Source: Verrucomicrobiaceae bacterium (GTDB lineage: Bacteria; Verrucomicrobiota; Verrucomicrobiia; Verrucomicrobiales; Verrucomicrobiaceae). From it: a DNA stretch of 64,000 nucleotides. The notes under the pieces are model-generated. The model saw only the letters and a program-made list of their open reading frames with translations. It was not told the origin of the DNA and did not search any database. The position numbers were made by a program, and so were the translations under genes. The DNA lies in assembly GCA_027486585.1 (NCBI GenBank), contig JAIXOU010000040.1, positions 61,079-125,078 on the forward strand. Reading direction: 5' to 3'. This document shows, piece by piece, positions 9,025-18,700 of this stretch (the first letter of the stretch is position 1; each line of letters starts with the position of its first letter).

Positions 9025-9070
9025 AGAATAAACGTGATCACTATGTCGATCTATTGGACCTTGGTCCTAT
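9025..9070 (-). promoter_or_regulatory. Palindromic operator plus -10, copy 1 (receiver gene)
   Basis: On the minus strand this reads ATAGGACCAAGGTCCAAT (plus-strand 9070-9053), an almost perfect 18-bp palindrome. After exactly 22 nt comes TATTCT, a good -10 hexamer. The start codon of the receiver gene is about 48 nt further on. The same operator, 22-nt gap and hexamer recur at 11085, 11835 and 31017. With the -10 at -12 to -7, the operator is centred near -43.5 and covers the -35 position, which suits a class II activator of the FixJ/NarL type. Confidence 0.6.
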
Positions 9071-9076
9071 TGTTGA

Positions 9077-9700
9077 TTATTTTCGATTAACTCCCAAACG
9101 TCCAGCCATAACAACAAGCTCCGCCAACGATCCTGCACACATTTTCTCAGTTACGCGAGCGCGATGAACCTTGATTGTCTTTTCGCTCGTGCCCAACTCG
9201 GCTGCTATCTGCTTATTGAGAAGTCCTGTAACAACCAGACAGAATACTTGGTGCTCACGTGGTGACAGACTGGCTAATCTATCCTTTAGAGAGTTGATTT
9301 CTCTCTGCTTTTTATAGCGAGCCTCACTTTTTTGAAGAGCAATGGCCACAGCAGATAAGAGGCTATTGTCCGTGACGGGTTTGGTTAGAAAATCAACAGC
9401 TCCCGACTTTAACGCATCCACACATTGATCAATTTGGCCGTGCGCCGTGAGAAAAATGACCGACAGAGCTCCCCCTTTACTCGCCAATTGATGCTGCACT
9501 TCTAGACCATTAAATTCAGGCATATGCATGTCTAATACCACACAACCGACACCCCCACCCATGGAGCTCTGTATAAAATCACGTGGAGAACTATAAGTCT
9601 CTACGCGATAGCCCGCCCCTGACAGAAGACGTGCAATGGCACGCAAGATCGAAGTATCATCGTCGACAACATAAACAGTAGGAGAAGAGTCGCTTATCAT
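9077..9700 (-). CDS. FixJ-family response regulator
   Basis: 207 residues with the standard FixJ layout. A receiver domain covers residues 7-125 (acid pocket VVDDD, Asp57 in VVLDMHMPEFNG, Thr in FLTAHG, Lys107 in LTKPV), followed by a linker helix and a LuxR/GerE-type HTH at ~140-200 (LSPREHQVFCLVVTGLLNKQ, then SEKTIKVHRARV). Its ATG overlaps the stop of the upstream kinase gene by four bases (ATGA), so the two are co-translated and almost certainly a pair. FixJ-type regulators usually bind 16-18 bp palindromes just upstream of -35 sites. The repeated GGACC-NN-GGTCC palindromes in this window have that form and position, making it the obvious candidate to bind them. Confidence 0.85.
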   Translation of the reverse strand: MISDSSPTVYVVDDDTSILRAIARLLSGAGYRVETYSSPRDFIQSSMGGGVGCVVLDMHMPEFNGLEVQHQLASKGGALSVIFLTAHGQIDQCVDALKSGAVDFLTKPVTDNSLLSAVAIALQKSEARYKKQREINSLKDRLASLSPREHQVFCLVVTGLLNKQIAAELGTSEKTIKVHRARVTEKMCAGSLAELVVMAGRLGVNRK

Positions 9701-10743
9701 AGTGGAGCAGAGATTATGGGGAGAGTGATACGAATAAGGCAGCCAATACCCGTCGGTGAAAGAGCTTCAATCGTTCCATGGTGACTTTCTACCACGTACG
9801 CACAATAGGATAGAGCACCCATGTCATTATCTTGGCCACCGGGAACTACCACTGCTTGAGAGAATCTTTTTAGATTAGGCAGGACGTCTAGTGCAGTCGC
9901 ATCTCCGAAATCTTGAACAGAGAGTTGAATACTGCCCTGATTCATTTCGGTCTTGATGGTTATCACACGCCTATCTTTGCTGCAGTCGATCATCTTATCC
10001 AAGGCATTCAGCACCAAAGTTATAATGACATGCCTGAGTTCACCACGCTTCCAGGCAATGGGCTGAGCTTCATCCGTTAGTTGGGTGACTAGCCTCATCC
10101 CGTTTTTCAGGATTTCTCCAGCCAATAAATCTAAAACATCCCTGACTTCATGATTCAGATCCAAAGTCTCTCTGTTTGACTTTTGAGGCAGAACTAAGCC
10201 GCTTAACCCAACGACAATCTTGTCCAAACGGCTAACATCAGAAACAATATCATTTAAACTTTCCTCTAAATCAGACTGGCTTAACTCAGCGCGCTTCATG
10301 AACCGTAAAGCCCCCTGAGCGTTCAGTAAAATAGCTGCAATCGGTTGCTTCAAGTCATGAGCCAATGAAGCAGACATACGACCTGTTGTCTCAGTTCTTG
10401 AAACTTCGACCACTTGCTTAGCCAGATCGTTCTCAATGGCAGCCAAGCGCTTTTTCATCTTCCTTCTACGTCGATTCACGACGATTAGACCACCTAACGA
10501 AATGAGCGAAGCAATGAATAAACCTCCATTCATCACGCTAAACAGGCTTGCCGTAAACAGCCCCCTATAATCGACAATATTCGTTACAACGTTAGAGTTG
10601 TCTTCTGCACACTCGGCCAATTGAGGAGCCAAAAGAACGCATGACAGCAAACCGCAAAACACCATTGATAATCCAGCAGTGCACCGATTGATCGAAACTT
10701 CATCAAGCTTTCGCCGGGTAAATTGTTCTTTTCTCTGAAGCAT
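9697..10743 (-). CDS. Membrane sensor histidine kinase with weak ATPase motifs
   Basis: 348 residues. An N-terminal hydrophobic segment (~25-45, possibly a signal anchor) and a second at ~70-90 bracket a tiny periplasmic stretch of about 25 residues. HisKA follows with His129 in SASLAHDLKQPIAAIL, the DLKQP form seen in FixL-like and TodS-type kinases. The catalytic domain has an N box (TLVLNALDKM), but the G1 box reads QDFGDA rather than DxGxG and the G2 region (DMGALSYCAYVVE) is also atypical, so catalytic activity is uncertain. The gene overlaps the FixJ-type regulator by ATGA. Likely stimulus unknown. AAAAGGA abuts the ATG at 10743, so an internal start such as Met27 is possible. Confidence 0.75.
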   Translation of the reverse strand: MLQRKEQFTRRKLDEVSINRCTAGLSMVFCGLLSCVLLAPQLAECAEDNSNVVTNIVDYRGLFTASLFSVMNGGLFIASLISLGGLIVVNRRRRKMKKRLAAIENDLAKQVVEVSRTETTGRMSASLAHDLKQPIAAILLNAQGALRFMKRAELSQSDLEESLNDIVSDVSRLDKIVVGLSGLVLPQKSNRETLDLNHEVRDVLDLLAGEILKNGMRLVTQLTDEAQPIAWKRGELRHVIITLVLNALDKMIDCSKDRRVITIKTEMNQGSIQLSVQDFGDATALDVLPNLKRFSQAVVVPGGQDNDMGALSYCAYVVESHHGTIEALSPTGIGCLIRITLPIISAPL

Positions 10744-10786
10744 TCCTTTTGGTTAACAAAGACAAGGTGCTGCGTCAACTCGCCTC

Positions 10787-10803
10787 ATCACATCAAATGT
10801 GAT
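10787..10803. promoter_or_regulatory. Perfect 17-bp palindrome upstream of the kinase-regulator operon
   Basis: ATCACAT-CAA-ATGTGAT is a perfect 7-bp inverted repeat with a 3-bp spacer, 44 bp upstream of the histidine kinase start codon. It is unrelated to the GGACC-type palindrome and its half-sites face the opposite way from a CRP box. It may be an operator of the two-component operon. Confidence 0.35.
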
Positions 10804-11084
10804 TCAGCTTCAATTCATGGGGCTGACTGTAGCCACTCTATCAATCTAAGCAGTTCGCTTAATCGCGTTAAGCTTCATCATTGATTTCAAGCTGAGTCTT
10901 CATCGCCTAACATTCATTGATTCGTGCAGCTCACGGCGAAAGCGCTGGATTTTTTCGTGGTCGAAAACTCGTTGTCGATTGATTGGCAGCGTGTCTTTGC
11001 AAAAGCTCGATAACATTCATCACACCTCCGCCTGAGAAAAAGACTTTCCAGCGTCCGCCTTAGATGGCTTCTCCATTTTGCAGA
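10804..11084. other. Intergenic stretch between divergent operons
   Basis: No gene seen. A second inverted repeat, GCTTAA-TCGCG-TTAAGC, lies at 10857-10873. The gap separates the minus-strand two-component operon from the plus-strand micro-operon and surface-protein genes. Confidence 0.4.
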
Positions 11085-11130
11085 TTAGGACCTTCGTCCA
11101 ATAGAAATCCATAATCAGTTTAGCGAGATT
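11085..11130 (+). promoter_or_regulatory. Palindromic operator plus -10, copy 2 (micro-operon)
   Basis: TTAGGACCTTCGTCCAAT (11085-11102) followed after exactly 22 nt by GAGATT (11125-11130). The operator has one mismatch in its GGTCC arm. The first ATG of the micro-operon is at 11165, giving a predicted leader of about 28 nt. Confidence 0.55.
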
Positions 11131-11164
11131 ATCTTCGCCTCATAAACCCCACTACAGCCTACTT

Positions 11165-11392
11165 ATGAATCACGACGAACTACCCTCTCATCTGCTCTCA
11201 CGCCTCACGCGTCGCCAGCCGCGTGACGTCGCCTCACAGCGCCGCATGCCTGCTGACAATCATCACCGCGCCATGCGCGCGTCTCATCTGGCTCTCGCTG
11301 CCATGACTCTCATGAGCCTCAGTGGAGCCAGTGAGATCCTCGAGACACCTAAACCAGCATTTCAAGCCATCAGCCAAAACCAAGCTCTATGA
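11165..11392 (+). CDS. Small hypothetical protein, first gene of micro-operon
   Basis: 75 residues, not recognised. The first ~36 residues are hydrophilic and Arg/His-rich (SRLTRRQPRDVASQRRMPAD). They are followed by a hydrophobic stretch (LALAAMTLMSLSGASE) that could be a membrane helix or, from the internal Met at residue 37, a signal peptide. Support for a real gene is contextual: an operator-promoter of the shared type ends 34 bp upstream, its stop overlaps the next ATG as ATGA, and a strong terminator closes the pair at 11607. No function is proposed. Confidence 0.5.
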   Translation: MNHDELPSHLLSRLTRRQPRDVASQRRMPADNHHRAMRASHLALAAMTLMSLSGASEILETPKPAFQAISQNQAL

Positions 11393-11547
11393 AAACCTAC
11401 CGTCCACCTGCACCCAAAGCGCGTCGTATTGACATAGCTCGCATCCTGATTGTCATCGTCTTAGCCTTAGCCACAGCGGCCTCTCTCAATGGCCCGTTCG
11501 TGCGCCTTGTTCATGCTAAAACTATCAAGGTACTGTCTCAGCATTGA
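11389..11547 (+). CDS. 52-residue single-span membrane protein, second gene of micro-operon
   Basis: Not recognised. The frame starts at the ATG that overlaps the previous stop (ATGA) and encodes a basic N-terminus (MKTYRPPAPKARRID), one hydrophobic helix (ARILIVIVLALATAASL) and a short basic tail ending at the TGA at 11545. The positive-inside charge pattern fits a type II single-span inner-membrane peptide. Translational coupling and the terminator 28 bp later support expression. It could be a small regulator or accessory peptide of the neighbouring surface-protein system. Confidence 0.5.
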   Translation: MKTYRPPAPKARRIDIARILIVIVLALATAASLNGPFVRLVHAKTIKVLSQH

Positions 11548-11574
11548 TGGCAAGTTTAACGTGAAAATAGAAAG

Positions 11575-11607
11575 TAGCTTGGCTCCGTAGAGCCAAGCTA
11601 TTTTTTT
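11575..11607 (+). terminator. Strong rho-independent terminator of the micro-operon
   Basis: TAGCTTGGCTC (11575-11585), loop CGTA, GAGCCAAGCTA (11590-11600), then seven T. This is a perfect 11-bp stem with a canonical T tract, 28 bp after the second small gene. Confidence 0.9.
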
Positions 11608-11659
11608 CGGCACCGACAAAACAAGTTTGTTAGTGCTTCATCATCTCAGAACTCGGACC

Positions 11660-11686
11660 GAACAGGTTGCAAACCTGTTCCACTTT
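11660..11686. repeat. Short interspersed palindromic repeat, AACAGGTT type
   Basis: GAACAGGTTGCAAACCTGTT followed by CCACTTT. The same words occur as two inverted units at 44682-44743, so this is a small dispersed repeat of the genome, here in the long non-coding stretch before the large surface-protein genes. Confidence 0.6.
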
Positions 11687-11834
11687 CCGGCTCAGCAATA
11701 CATTTCCTGAGCCCCCCCTTTTGTCGATTGCCCACACCTTGGAAAATCAGGTGTTGTGACATCAATGAAATGCCTTCGCGACTTCGGCTTCCAACCCCAG
11801 ATGCTTTAGGAGAGGCTGTCATTTTCATTGTCAT

Positions 11835-11880
11835 TTAGGCCTTTGGTCCAATAGCGAATCATAACAGTCATAACTACAAT
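11835..11880 (+). promoter_or_regulatory. Palindromic operator plus -10, copy 3 (giant-gene leader)
   Basis: TTAGGCCTTTGGTCCAAT (11835-11852), then 22 nt, then TACAAT (11875-11880). The 14 bases ending in this hexamer closely match those at the same place in copy 4 (both end ATAACTACAAT). Since TACAAT directly abuts the ATG at 11881, that ATG cannot be the start on a normal transcript. The promoter more likely serves the 1188-residue gene at 12182 through a leader of about 295 nt. Confidence 0.6.
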
Positions 11881-11886
11881 ATGATT

Positions 11887-12181
11887 AATACCTTCTATTC
11901 ATCAATGCAGCCTCATCTCCGCCAATGCTCTTTTATCGTGGTCCTGAAAACACTGTCAGCTGGCGCAGACATTGTTGATGTCATTGTGAGGTTCAGCCCA
12001 GCCGTTTCAAGCTCGCAAGCCGCTCTGAATATGGGTCGGAACAGCCTTTCAGTGTGTTCTTCAAGGGACTGTTTCGCTGCCCTAAACCACATCCACAGAC
12101 ATTTCAGCAGATCACCTTCCATGCCTTGATTCCTCAGGATTCTTATCTGCTCAAACCACGCTTTTCCTCCTGCAATCCACT
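11887..12181 (+). other. Long untranslated leader of the surface-protein genes
   Basis: Nearly 300 bases between the predicted transcription start and the ATG at 12182. An 82-codon reading frame here (11881-12129) has no recognisable features and is not called. No riboswitch class was recognised. The length alone suggests possible post-transcriptional control. Confidence 0.35.
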
Positions 12182-15100
12182 ATGACTATGAAAGCCCAAG
12201 CATCCACTCTAACCGTCTCTCGTAGTTTCACGAAAGTCTCTTCATCGTACCGCAGTTTCACTCTGCTGGCTCTTTTGTTACTCGGCAGTTCCGCTCATGC
12301 CGCCATCACTGGCACGGTCTTTCGTGACTTCAATGGCAATGGAACTCAGCAGACATCGAATCCTACGGAGCCGGGTGTTGCGGGTGTGGTCGTCACGGCA
12401 TTTGACTCAGCTGGCGTCTCTCAAGGCACGGCGACATCGGCAGCGAATGGAAGTTATTCGATCACGGCAACGGGCGCAGCGCCTTATCGTGTGGAGTTCA
12501 CCCTTTCTGCTACCGGGATCTGTGCGACCTCCGGCATCGATTTCTCCTCAGGTGGTGGATCAAGCAACGGCACCTCCGTTCAGTTCGTTGCCAGTGGCAC
12601 TGCGGCGAACGTGAACTTTGCGGTTCACAATCCGAGCGACTACAACCAAGGCACGTCTGGCGTCTCGGCCTTTATTCCATGCTACGTCAGTGGCGATCCT
12701 TTGCCCAGTGGCAGCGCCTCGGGAGCAGAGGCTTGGTTTGTCGGCTATCCTTATACCAATTCAGGCACGACGGTGAAACCTCCTCAGATGATTGGAGGCA
12801 GCATCATTGGACCCACCTGGGGTGTCGCCTACAGCAAACAAGCTGGAAAGGTATTCACCAGCGCCCTGCTAAAGCGGCACGTTGGGCTGGGGACATTAGG
12901 GAGCGGCGGGATCTACCTGCTCACACCGACGGCCACTTCCTTCACCGTCAATTCCTTCTATGACATGGATGCCAACGGACACCGGACGAGGGCAGCGGCG
13001 TCTGCACCCGCTTACGGAGACGGAACCAGCTTTTCCATCGCGGCTGACAATGCAACGATTACCTATCTGGGAGCCAATGACCCATTGACGGGAAAGCCAG
13101 CTGGTCTGGGTGTCATCGGCACGAATACACAGCGCGGACTAGTCACAGACCCCATCATTCCCAGCTACGACCCTGCTGCTTTCGATCAGGTCGGCAAAGT
13201 GGGCCTGGGAGACATCGACATTAGCGATGATGGTAAATTTTTGTTCGTCATGAATCTCTACTCCCGAAAGCTGTTTCGGTTAGAGTTAAACGACGCTGCT
13301 AATCCGACGTCCGTGATCAATGTGACGAGTTATGACTTCCCAGCCATCACCTGCATCAATGGAGAATACCGCCCATGGGGTTTGAAGTTCTTCAGAGACA
13401 AATTGTATGTCGGGATCGTTTGTTCAGCCGAGAACGCTGGAACAGTGGCAAATTTGACCGCCTCCGTTTATCTACTGAATAACCCAACAGCAGCAGCCAC
13501 ATTCAATTCGAGCGCGGTCATCACTCTGCCGCTCAACTACAACAAAGTTGGCGACTACAATCCGTGGACCAACAACAGCAATAGCATCGGAAATCTAACA
13601 ACCTACCCAGCACCAATCCTATCAGACATTGAGTTCACGGACAATGGCGACATGCTAATGGGAATCATGGACAGGGCTGGGCACCAGTGGGGTGAAAAGA
13701 ACCGTAAGTTCCTCAAAAGCAGCACAACTAGCATCACTGTTTCCACCTCGGGTGATGTGCTAGTTGCAGGAGTAAACTGTAGCACCGGAACATTCACCTT
13801 AGAGAACAATGGAACAGTTACTTCCGGCAATGGGCTGCTTCTCACAGGTTCAGCAAATACCAATGCAGGACCCGGTGGAAAAGAATTTTTCAATGACAAC
13901 TCCAACGTCAATGACCCTCACGCAGAAACGGTCTTGGGAGCTATAGCTATTTTGAAAGGACAAGGTGAGGCATTTTTGCCTGCCTATGCATCGACCACAA
14001 ACTCTGGGGATGCAGGCACGATCAAGCTTTCGACCACCAACGGAAGTTACGTAGCAGGCTCCAGCTATGAACTCTACAATCGTAACAGCGCTGACGGTGT
14101 CTTTGCAAAAGCCAATGGTCTTGGCGATTTAGAAATCTCGAGCCCCGAAGCTCCTGTCGAGATCGGCAATCGCGTTTGGGCAGACAGCGATGGAGATGGT
14201 GTTCAGGATGCGGGCGAAGCTGGCCTTAGCGGCGTTACCGTGGAGTTACGCAGCGGCAGTGCAGTTCTCGCGACTGCTACCACTGACACGAACGGCAACT
14301 ACATTTTCTCCAGCGCCACAGGAACCTCCACCCCAGCGTTCATTTATGGGATCACTGCACTTCAGCCTAATACCAACTATGTCGTCAGAGTTCCAACAAC
14401 GGTGAGTGGACTGAGCCTGACTCAGGTCAACCAAGGCGGCAAGGATAGCGTTGACTCGGACGCTCCAACCACTGGCGACGTGCTTGTTCTTGCCGCAGAA
14501 ATCTCTGTCGCCGGAGCCAACAATCACACCTTTGACATCGGTTATAGCTCGGTAGTGACCTGCACCATCACGGACCTCGCTTTCACTGGCGGCACAGCTA
14601 CCTGCAACGACAACGGCACTCCAGCCGTGACCACGGACGATTACTTCACCAGCGACGTCACGGTGACTTTCGCTAATGCGCCAACAACTGGCAATCTCGT
14701 CCTCAGCGGTGCAGCGCTGCATTCTGCCAACACCGTCACAACCGTAGCCGTCGGCAGTCTCGGAAGCGCGACCAGCCACACCTTCACTGGAGTCAAACTC
14801 AAGGCCAACAGTACCGCCAACCCGCTCGTGGCGACCTTCAGTGCTGATGCCGCATGCACCTTCACGAAGAACACCACAGCAGTTCCGCCCTGCTCGGTGC
14901 CTGGCTGTCCGACGATCACTATCACAGCTCCTGCCTCACTCGCTAATGGCACGGTTGGCGTTGCCTACACGTCAGTTACTTTCACGGCCAGCGGTGGTGT
15001 TAGCCCATACTCATGGGTCGTGGCCCCCGCTTTGCCCGCAGGGCTCACACTCACTTCTGCGGGAGTTTTGAGCGGCACGCCTTCTGCCGCTGCTCCTGCA

Positions 15101-15748
15101 ACAACTTATCTCTTCACCGCCACCGACAGCACAGGCGGATTAACATGCACAGGCACCAAATCGTTGAGCTTAACGGTTAGCACCGCTGCATGCCCCACCA
15201 TCACTGTGACTCCTGCGCCGTTGAGCAGCGGCACTGTCGGCACAGGCTACACTGGCAGCCCCAGCGCCAGCGGCGGAGCGGCTCCTTACACCTGGACGGC
15301 CACCAGCCTGCCCGCAGGCCTAACCATCAACGCTAGTACTGGAGCCGTCACCGGCAATCCAACTGCCGCAGGCAATGCGACCATCACAGCGACTGACGCC
15401 AACGGCTGCACGGGCACGACAACGCTCGTCATCAATGCCTTCGCCTGCCCAATCATCACGGTCACGCCATCAGTTCTGCCAGCAGGACAAACGGGCACAG
15501 TTTATAATCAGACGCCGACGGCCAGTGGTGCGCCATCTGGCAGCACCTACACCTGGTCAGCCTCAAGCTTACCTGTAGGGCTAAGCATTAACGCCACCAC
15601 TGGAGCCATCACGGGCACGCCCACAGCATCAGGCACGGCCACGATCACCGCCACCTATACCAGCGCTGGCAGCAACTGCACCGGCACCGCCACGTTCGCG
15701 GTCACGGGCACTGCCTGCTGCCCGCAGATCACGATTTTGGTTCCCTAG
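12182..15748 (+). CDS. Large secreted SdrD_B/Ig-repeat protein
   Basis: 1188 residues. A signal peptide ends near SSAHA-AIT (residue ~40). An SdrD_B-like domain (ITGTVFRDFNGNGTQ) comes first, then a ~500-residue region (~150-660) with propeller-like repeats resembling the N-terminus of the next protein. A second SdrD_B domain follows at ~660 (IGNRVWADSDGDGVQDAGE, an EF-hand-like calcium loop), then a ~120-residue block (~790-910) nearly identical to one in the next protein, and three or four He_PIG-type Ig repeats (LPAGLTINASTGAVTGNPTA). The protein stops abruptly after the last Ig repeat (CCPQITILVP) with no sorting signal or anchor. It is probably secreted or cell-surface associated and co-transcribed with the giant gene 46 bp downstream. 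Confidence 0.75.
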   Translation: MTMKAQASTLTVSRSFTKVSSSYRSFTLLALLLLGSSAHAAITGTVFRDFNGNGTQQTSNPTEPGVAGVVVTAFDSAGVSQGTATSAANGSYSITATGAAPYRVEFTLSATGICATSGIDFSSGGGSSNGTSVQFVASGTAANVNFAVHNPSDYNQGTSGVSAFIPCYVSGDPLPSGSASGAEAWFVGYPYTNSGTTVKPPQMIGGSIIGPTWGVAYSKQAGKVFTSALLKRHVGLGTLGSGGIYLLTPTATSFTVNSFYDMDANGHRTRAAASAPAYGDGTSFSIAADNATITYLGANDPLTGKPAGLGVIGTNTQRGLVTDPIIPSYDPAAFDQVGKVGLGDIDISDDGKFLFVMNLYSRKLFRLELNDAANPTSVINVTSYDFPAITCINGEYRPWGLKFFRDKLYVGIVCSAENAGTVANLTASVYLLNNPTAAATFNSSAVITLPLNYNKVGDYNPWTNNSNSIGNLTTYPAPILSDIEFTDNGDMLMGIMDRAGHQWGEKNRKFLKSSTTSITVSTSGDVLVAGVNCSTGTFTLENNGTVTSGNGLLLTGSANTNAGPGGKEFFNDNSNVNDPHAETVLGAIAILKGQGEAFLPAYASTTNSGDAGTIKLSTTNGSYVAGSSYELYNRNSADGVFAKANGLGDLEISSPEAPVEIGNRVWADSDGDGVQDAGEAGLSGVTVELRSGSAVLATATTDTNGNYIFSSATGTSTPAFIYGITALQPNTNYVVRVPTTVSGLSLTQVNQGGKDSVDSDAPTTGDVLVLAAEISVAGANNHTFDIGYSSVVTCTITDLAFTGGTATCNDNGTPAVTTDDYFTSDVTVTFANAPTTGNLVLSGAALHSANTVTTVAVGSLGSATSHTFTGVKLKANSTANPLVATFSADAACTFTKNTTAVPPCSVPGCPTITITAPASLANGTVGVAYTSVTFTASGGVSPYSWVVAPALPAGLTLTSAGVLSGTPSAAAPATTYLFTATDSTGGLTCTGTKSLSLTVSTAACPTITVTPAPLSSGTVGTGYTGSPSASGGAAPYTWTATSLPAGLTINASTGAVTGNPTAAGNATITATDANGCTGTTTLVINAFACPIITVTPSVLPAGQTGTVYNQTPTASGAPSGSTYTWSASSLPVGLSINATTGAITGTPTASGTATITATYTSAGSNCTGTATFAVTGTACCPQITILVP

Positions 15749-15794
15749 CCCGATGCCATCCCTTTCTCAAAACACAAAACAGTCTTCATTGATT

Positions 15795-18700
15795 ATGAAA
15801 AATTCGCTCCATTCCCTGGCTAAACTTTGGTCACCTCGAACACTTCGATTTCCAAGGCTCATGCTGATGAGCTTGGGTTTCCTGAGTCAATTAGTTCAGG
15901 CGCAATCGCCAACTATTGTGCTGCCACAAAACAACACATCGGACGCAGACCCTTATGTGGCAACTCCTTGTTATGTCACGGGTGATCCTCTCGCATCTGG
16001 GAACAACGTAGCTAATGAGCACGTGCTCGTAGTAGCAGCCTACTCGGCTTCTGGCAAGGCGCACGACGGCTCTGGCACGGCTCCGCATCGGTTTGCAAAC
16101 GCCGACCAAATCGGAGGCGTGTGGGGCATAGCGGCTGACAAACCAACAGGCATGATCTATTCAGCCACGGTGTTGAAGCGCCATGTAGCGCTGGGGCCCA
16201 ATGGACTCGGAGCCATCTACGTGAGTGACCTTAACACAGGAAATGCCACGACCACCCCCATGACCACCACCAAGTTCGTGGACCTAGTGGCTGATCTCGG
16301 GATCGACGTTGGTCAAACCCAAGTTGCAGGCTTAAACCTAGCCAACGGTAGCACCAGCAATGCTGCACGAGGTCTGCCTTTGGACAAAACCTTAAACAGT
16401 CTCGATGCGGGAGTATTTCCTTACATAGGAAAAATCGGCCTGGGCGACCTCGACATGGACGAGACACACCAGCACTTTTTCGTGGTGAATCTTTTCCTCA
16501 AAAAGATACATAAGATCAGGATCTCGAACAAGGCTCTTGTTAGCAGCTATGACATCCCTAGCGGATCAGGCGCTTCCGGCACGACCATGCGTCCCTGGGG
16601 CCTAGAGATTGCTGGGGGCAAGCTCTATGCTGGGACGATCTACACCAAGGAGAATCCAGCCACACGTGCCGCTCAGGATCTGACCACCATGAAAGCGGTC
16701 ATTCATCAGTTGGACCTCACGACTGAAGTCTGGGCCAGTTCCTCCGTGCTCGATTTTCCGCTGAACTATCCTCAGGGCAATACCGTCAGCTTTAGCCCAG
16801 GAATCGGTGACTACAATGTATGGCAGGACAACTATGCCCAGTGGAGTGGCACAGGCTTACACCCACAACCCATACTCTCTGATATGGCCATGGATACGGA
16901 AGGTGCTCTGCATATTGCTATCATGGACCGAGCTGGGCATCAGCTAGGTCACCGGAATGACGCCCCCGATGGAAACAATCCTGGCGGCGTCACGGGCATG
17001 TCTGGCGGCGATTTGCTCCGCACATGGAATGACAACGGCACACTGCGCTTGGAGAATGCCGGTGTCGCCGGTCCCTACACAAGTTCGGGAACTGGCACCA
17101 CTCGAAATGGTAACGGCGGCACCTCAGCACCCCAGGGACCTGGCAACGGTGAGTTTTACTGGGCCGCATCCATAGACGCAGGCTGGGTCCTACATTCAGA
17201 AACCTCGTTCGGAGGCGTGGCCATGATTCGCGACTCCAAGCAGGTCATTATTTCGATCATGGATCCCATCGATCTTGACGCTGGCGGTTGGTCGGCCTTT
17301 AGCACGGTCAATGGCTCGCAAGTCAGGGATTATCAGCTCTACTTTGATCCTTCTAGCAACGCTTTCATCAACGGTAAGGCCAACGGCATCGGCGATATCG
17401 AAATCGTCGCACCACCACTGGCGCTCTGCGCCATCACCGACATCACCATGACCGGAGGCACATCGACTTGCAATGACAATGGCACACCCGCAGTCACAAC
17501 TGACGACTACTTCACTAGCAATGTCACCGTCACCTACTCCAATGCTCCATCCACAGGCAATCTGGTCCTCAGTGGTGCAGCATTGCACTCAAGCAATACC
17601 GTCACAACCGTAGCCGTCGGCAGTCTCGGCAGCACGACCAGCTACACCTTCACTGGCGTCAAACTGAAGGCCAACAACACGGCCAATGCTCTCGTGGCTA
17701 CCTTTAGTGCCGACACAGCCTGCACATTCACGAAGAACACCACCGCTGTGCCACCGTGCAGTACACCAAGCTGCCCAACCATCACCGTCACACCGACTCC
17801 CCTTCCCTCTGGCAGCGTAGGTGCAGGCTACAACCAAACGCCAGTCGCATCCGGGGGTGCGGCACCTTACATCTGGACAGCCACCGGCTTGCCAGCGGGT
17901 TTGAGCATCAATTCAGCCACTGGAGCCATCACAGGTTCACCCACAGCCACTGGAAATGCAACGATCACGGCCACGGATGCCAATGGTTGCAAAGGCACGA
18001 CGATGCTAGTCATCAATACCTTTAACTGTCCGATCATTACCGTGACTCCGTCTGCACTACCTGCTGGGCAGGTCGGATCAGCTTACAACCAAACACCAAC
18101 AGCCATCGGTGCAGGCGCGGGAGCTGCATACACTTGGAGCGCTACAAGCCTGCCCGCAGGCTTGGCGATCAATTCAACCACAGGAGCTATCACGGGCACT
18201 CCGACAGCTGCTGGCACGGCGACGATCACCGCCACTTTCACCAGCGCTGGCACGAACTGTACTGGCACCACGACTCTAGCCGTCAGTGCCTGTCCGATCT
18301 TCCCGCCTCAAGACATCACGACGACGATTGATTGCAGCACGCCGATCTCGAAGCAGCTCAGCGTCAGCGGTGGACAGGCTCCCTACACTTGGAGTCTCAC
18401 CTCTGGTACACTGCCAGCGGGTCTGACGCTCAGTACGAGCGGCCTGCTTAGCGGCACCACGACCGCCACCACCGGTGGCCCTGTCACAATCACAGCGGTG
18501 GATGCTAATCTCTGCCCTGGGGTGCTGAACCTCACAATCAACATCGCACCATGTAAGGCTTCCCTTGGCAACTATGTCTGGAAGGATCTTAACCGCAATG
18601 GTGTGCAGGAAGTTGGGGAACCCGGAATCGAGAATGTCACCGTCACTCTCTATGACAGCAGCAACGTCGCGGTCGGCATCACGACCACAAGCGCCACAGG

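Noticed and set aside
10787..10803. CRP box upstream of the sensor kinase
   Set aside because: The half-sites are TCACA then TGTGA, the reverse of a CRP site (TGTGA then TCACA), and the spacing does not fit.
11881..12129. 82-codon reading frame before the large surface gene
   Set aside because: Its ATG abuts the predicted -10 hexamer, so it would lie upstream of the transcript start; no domain or membrane pattern is seen.
15749..15794. One gene split by a frameshift between the 1188-residue and giant proteins
   Set aside because: The second protein has its own signal peptide and repeats the domains of the first, so two tandem genes explain the data better.
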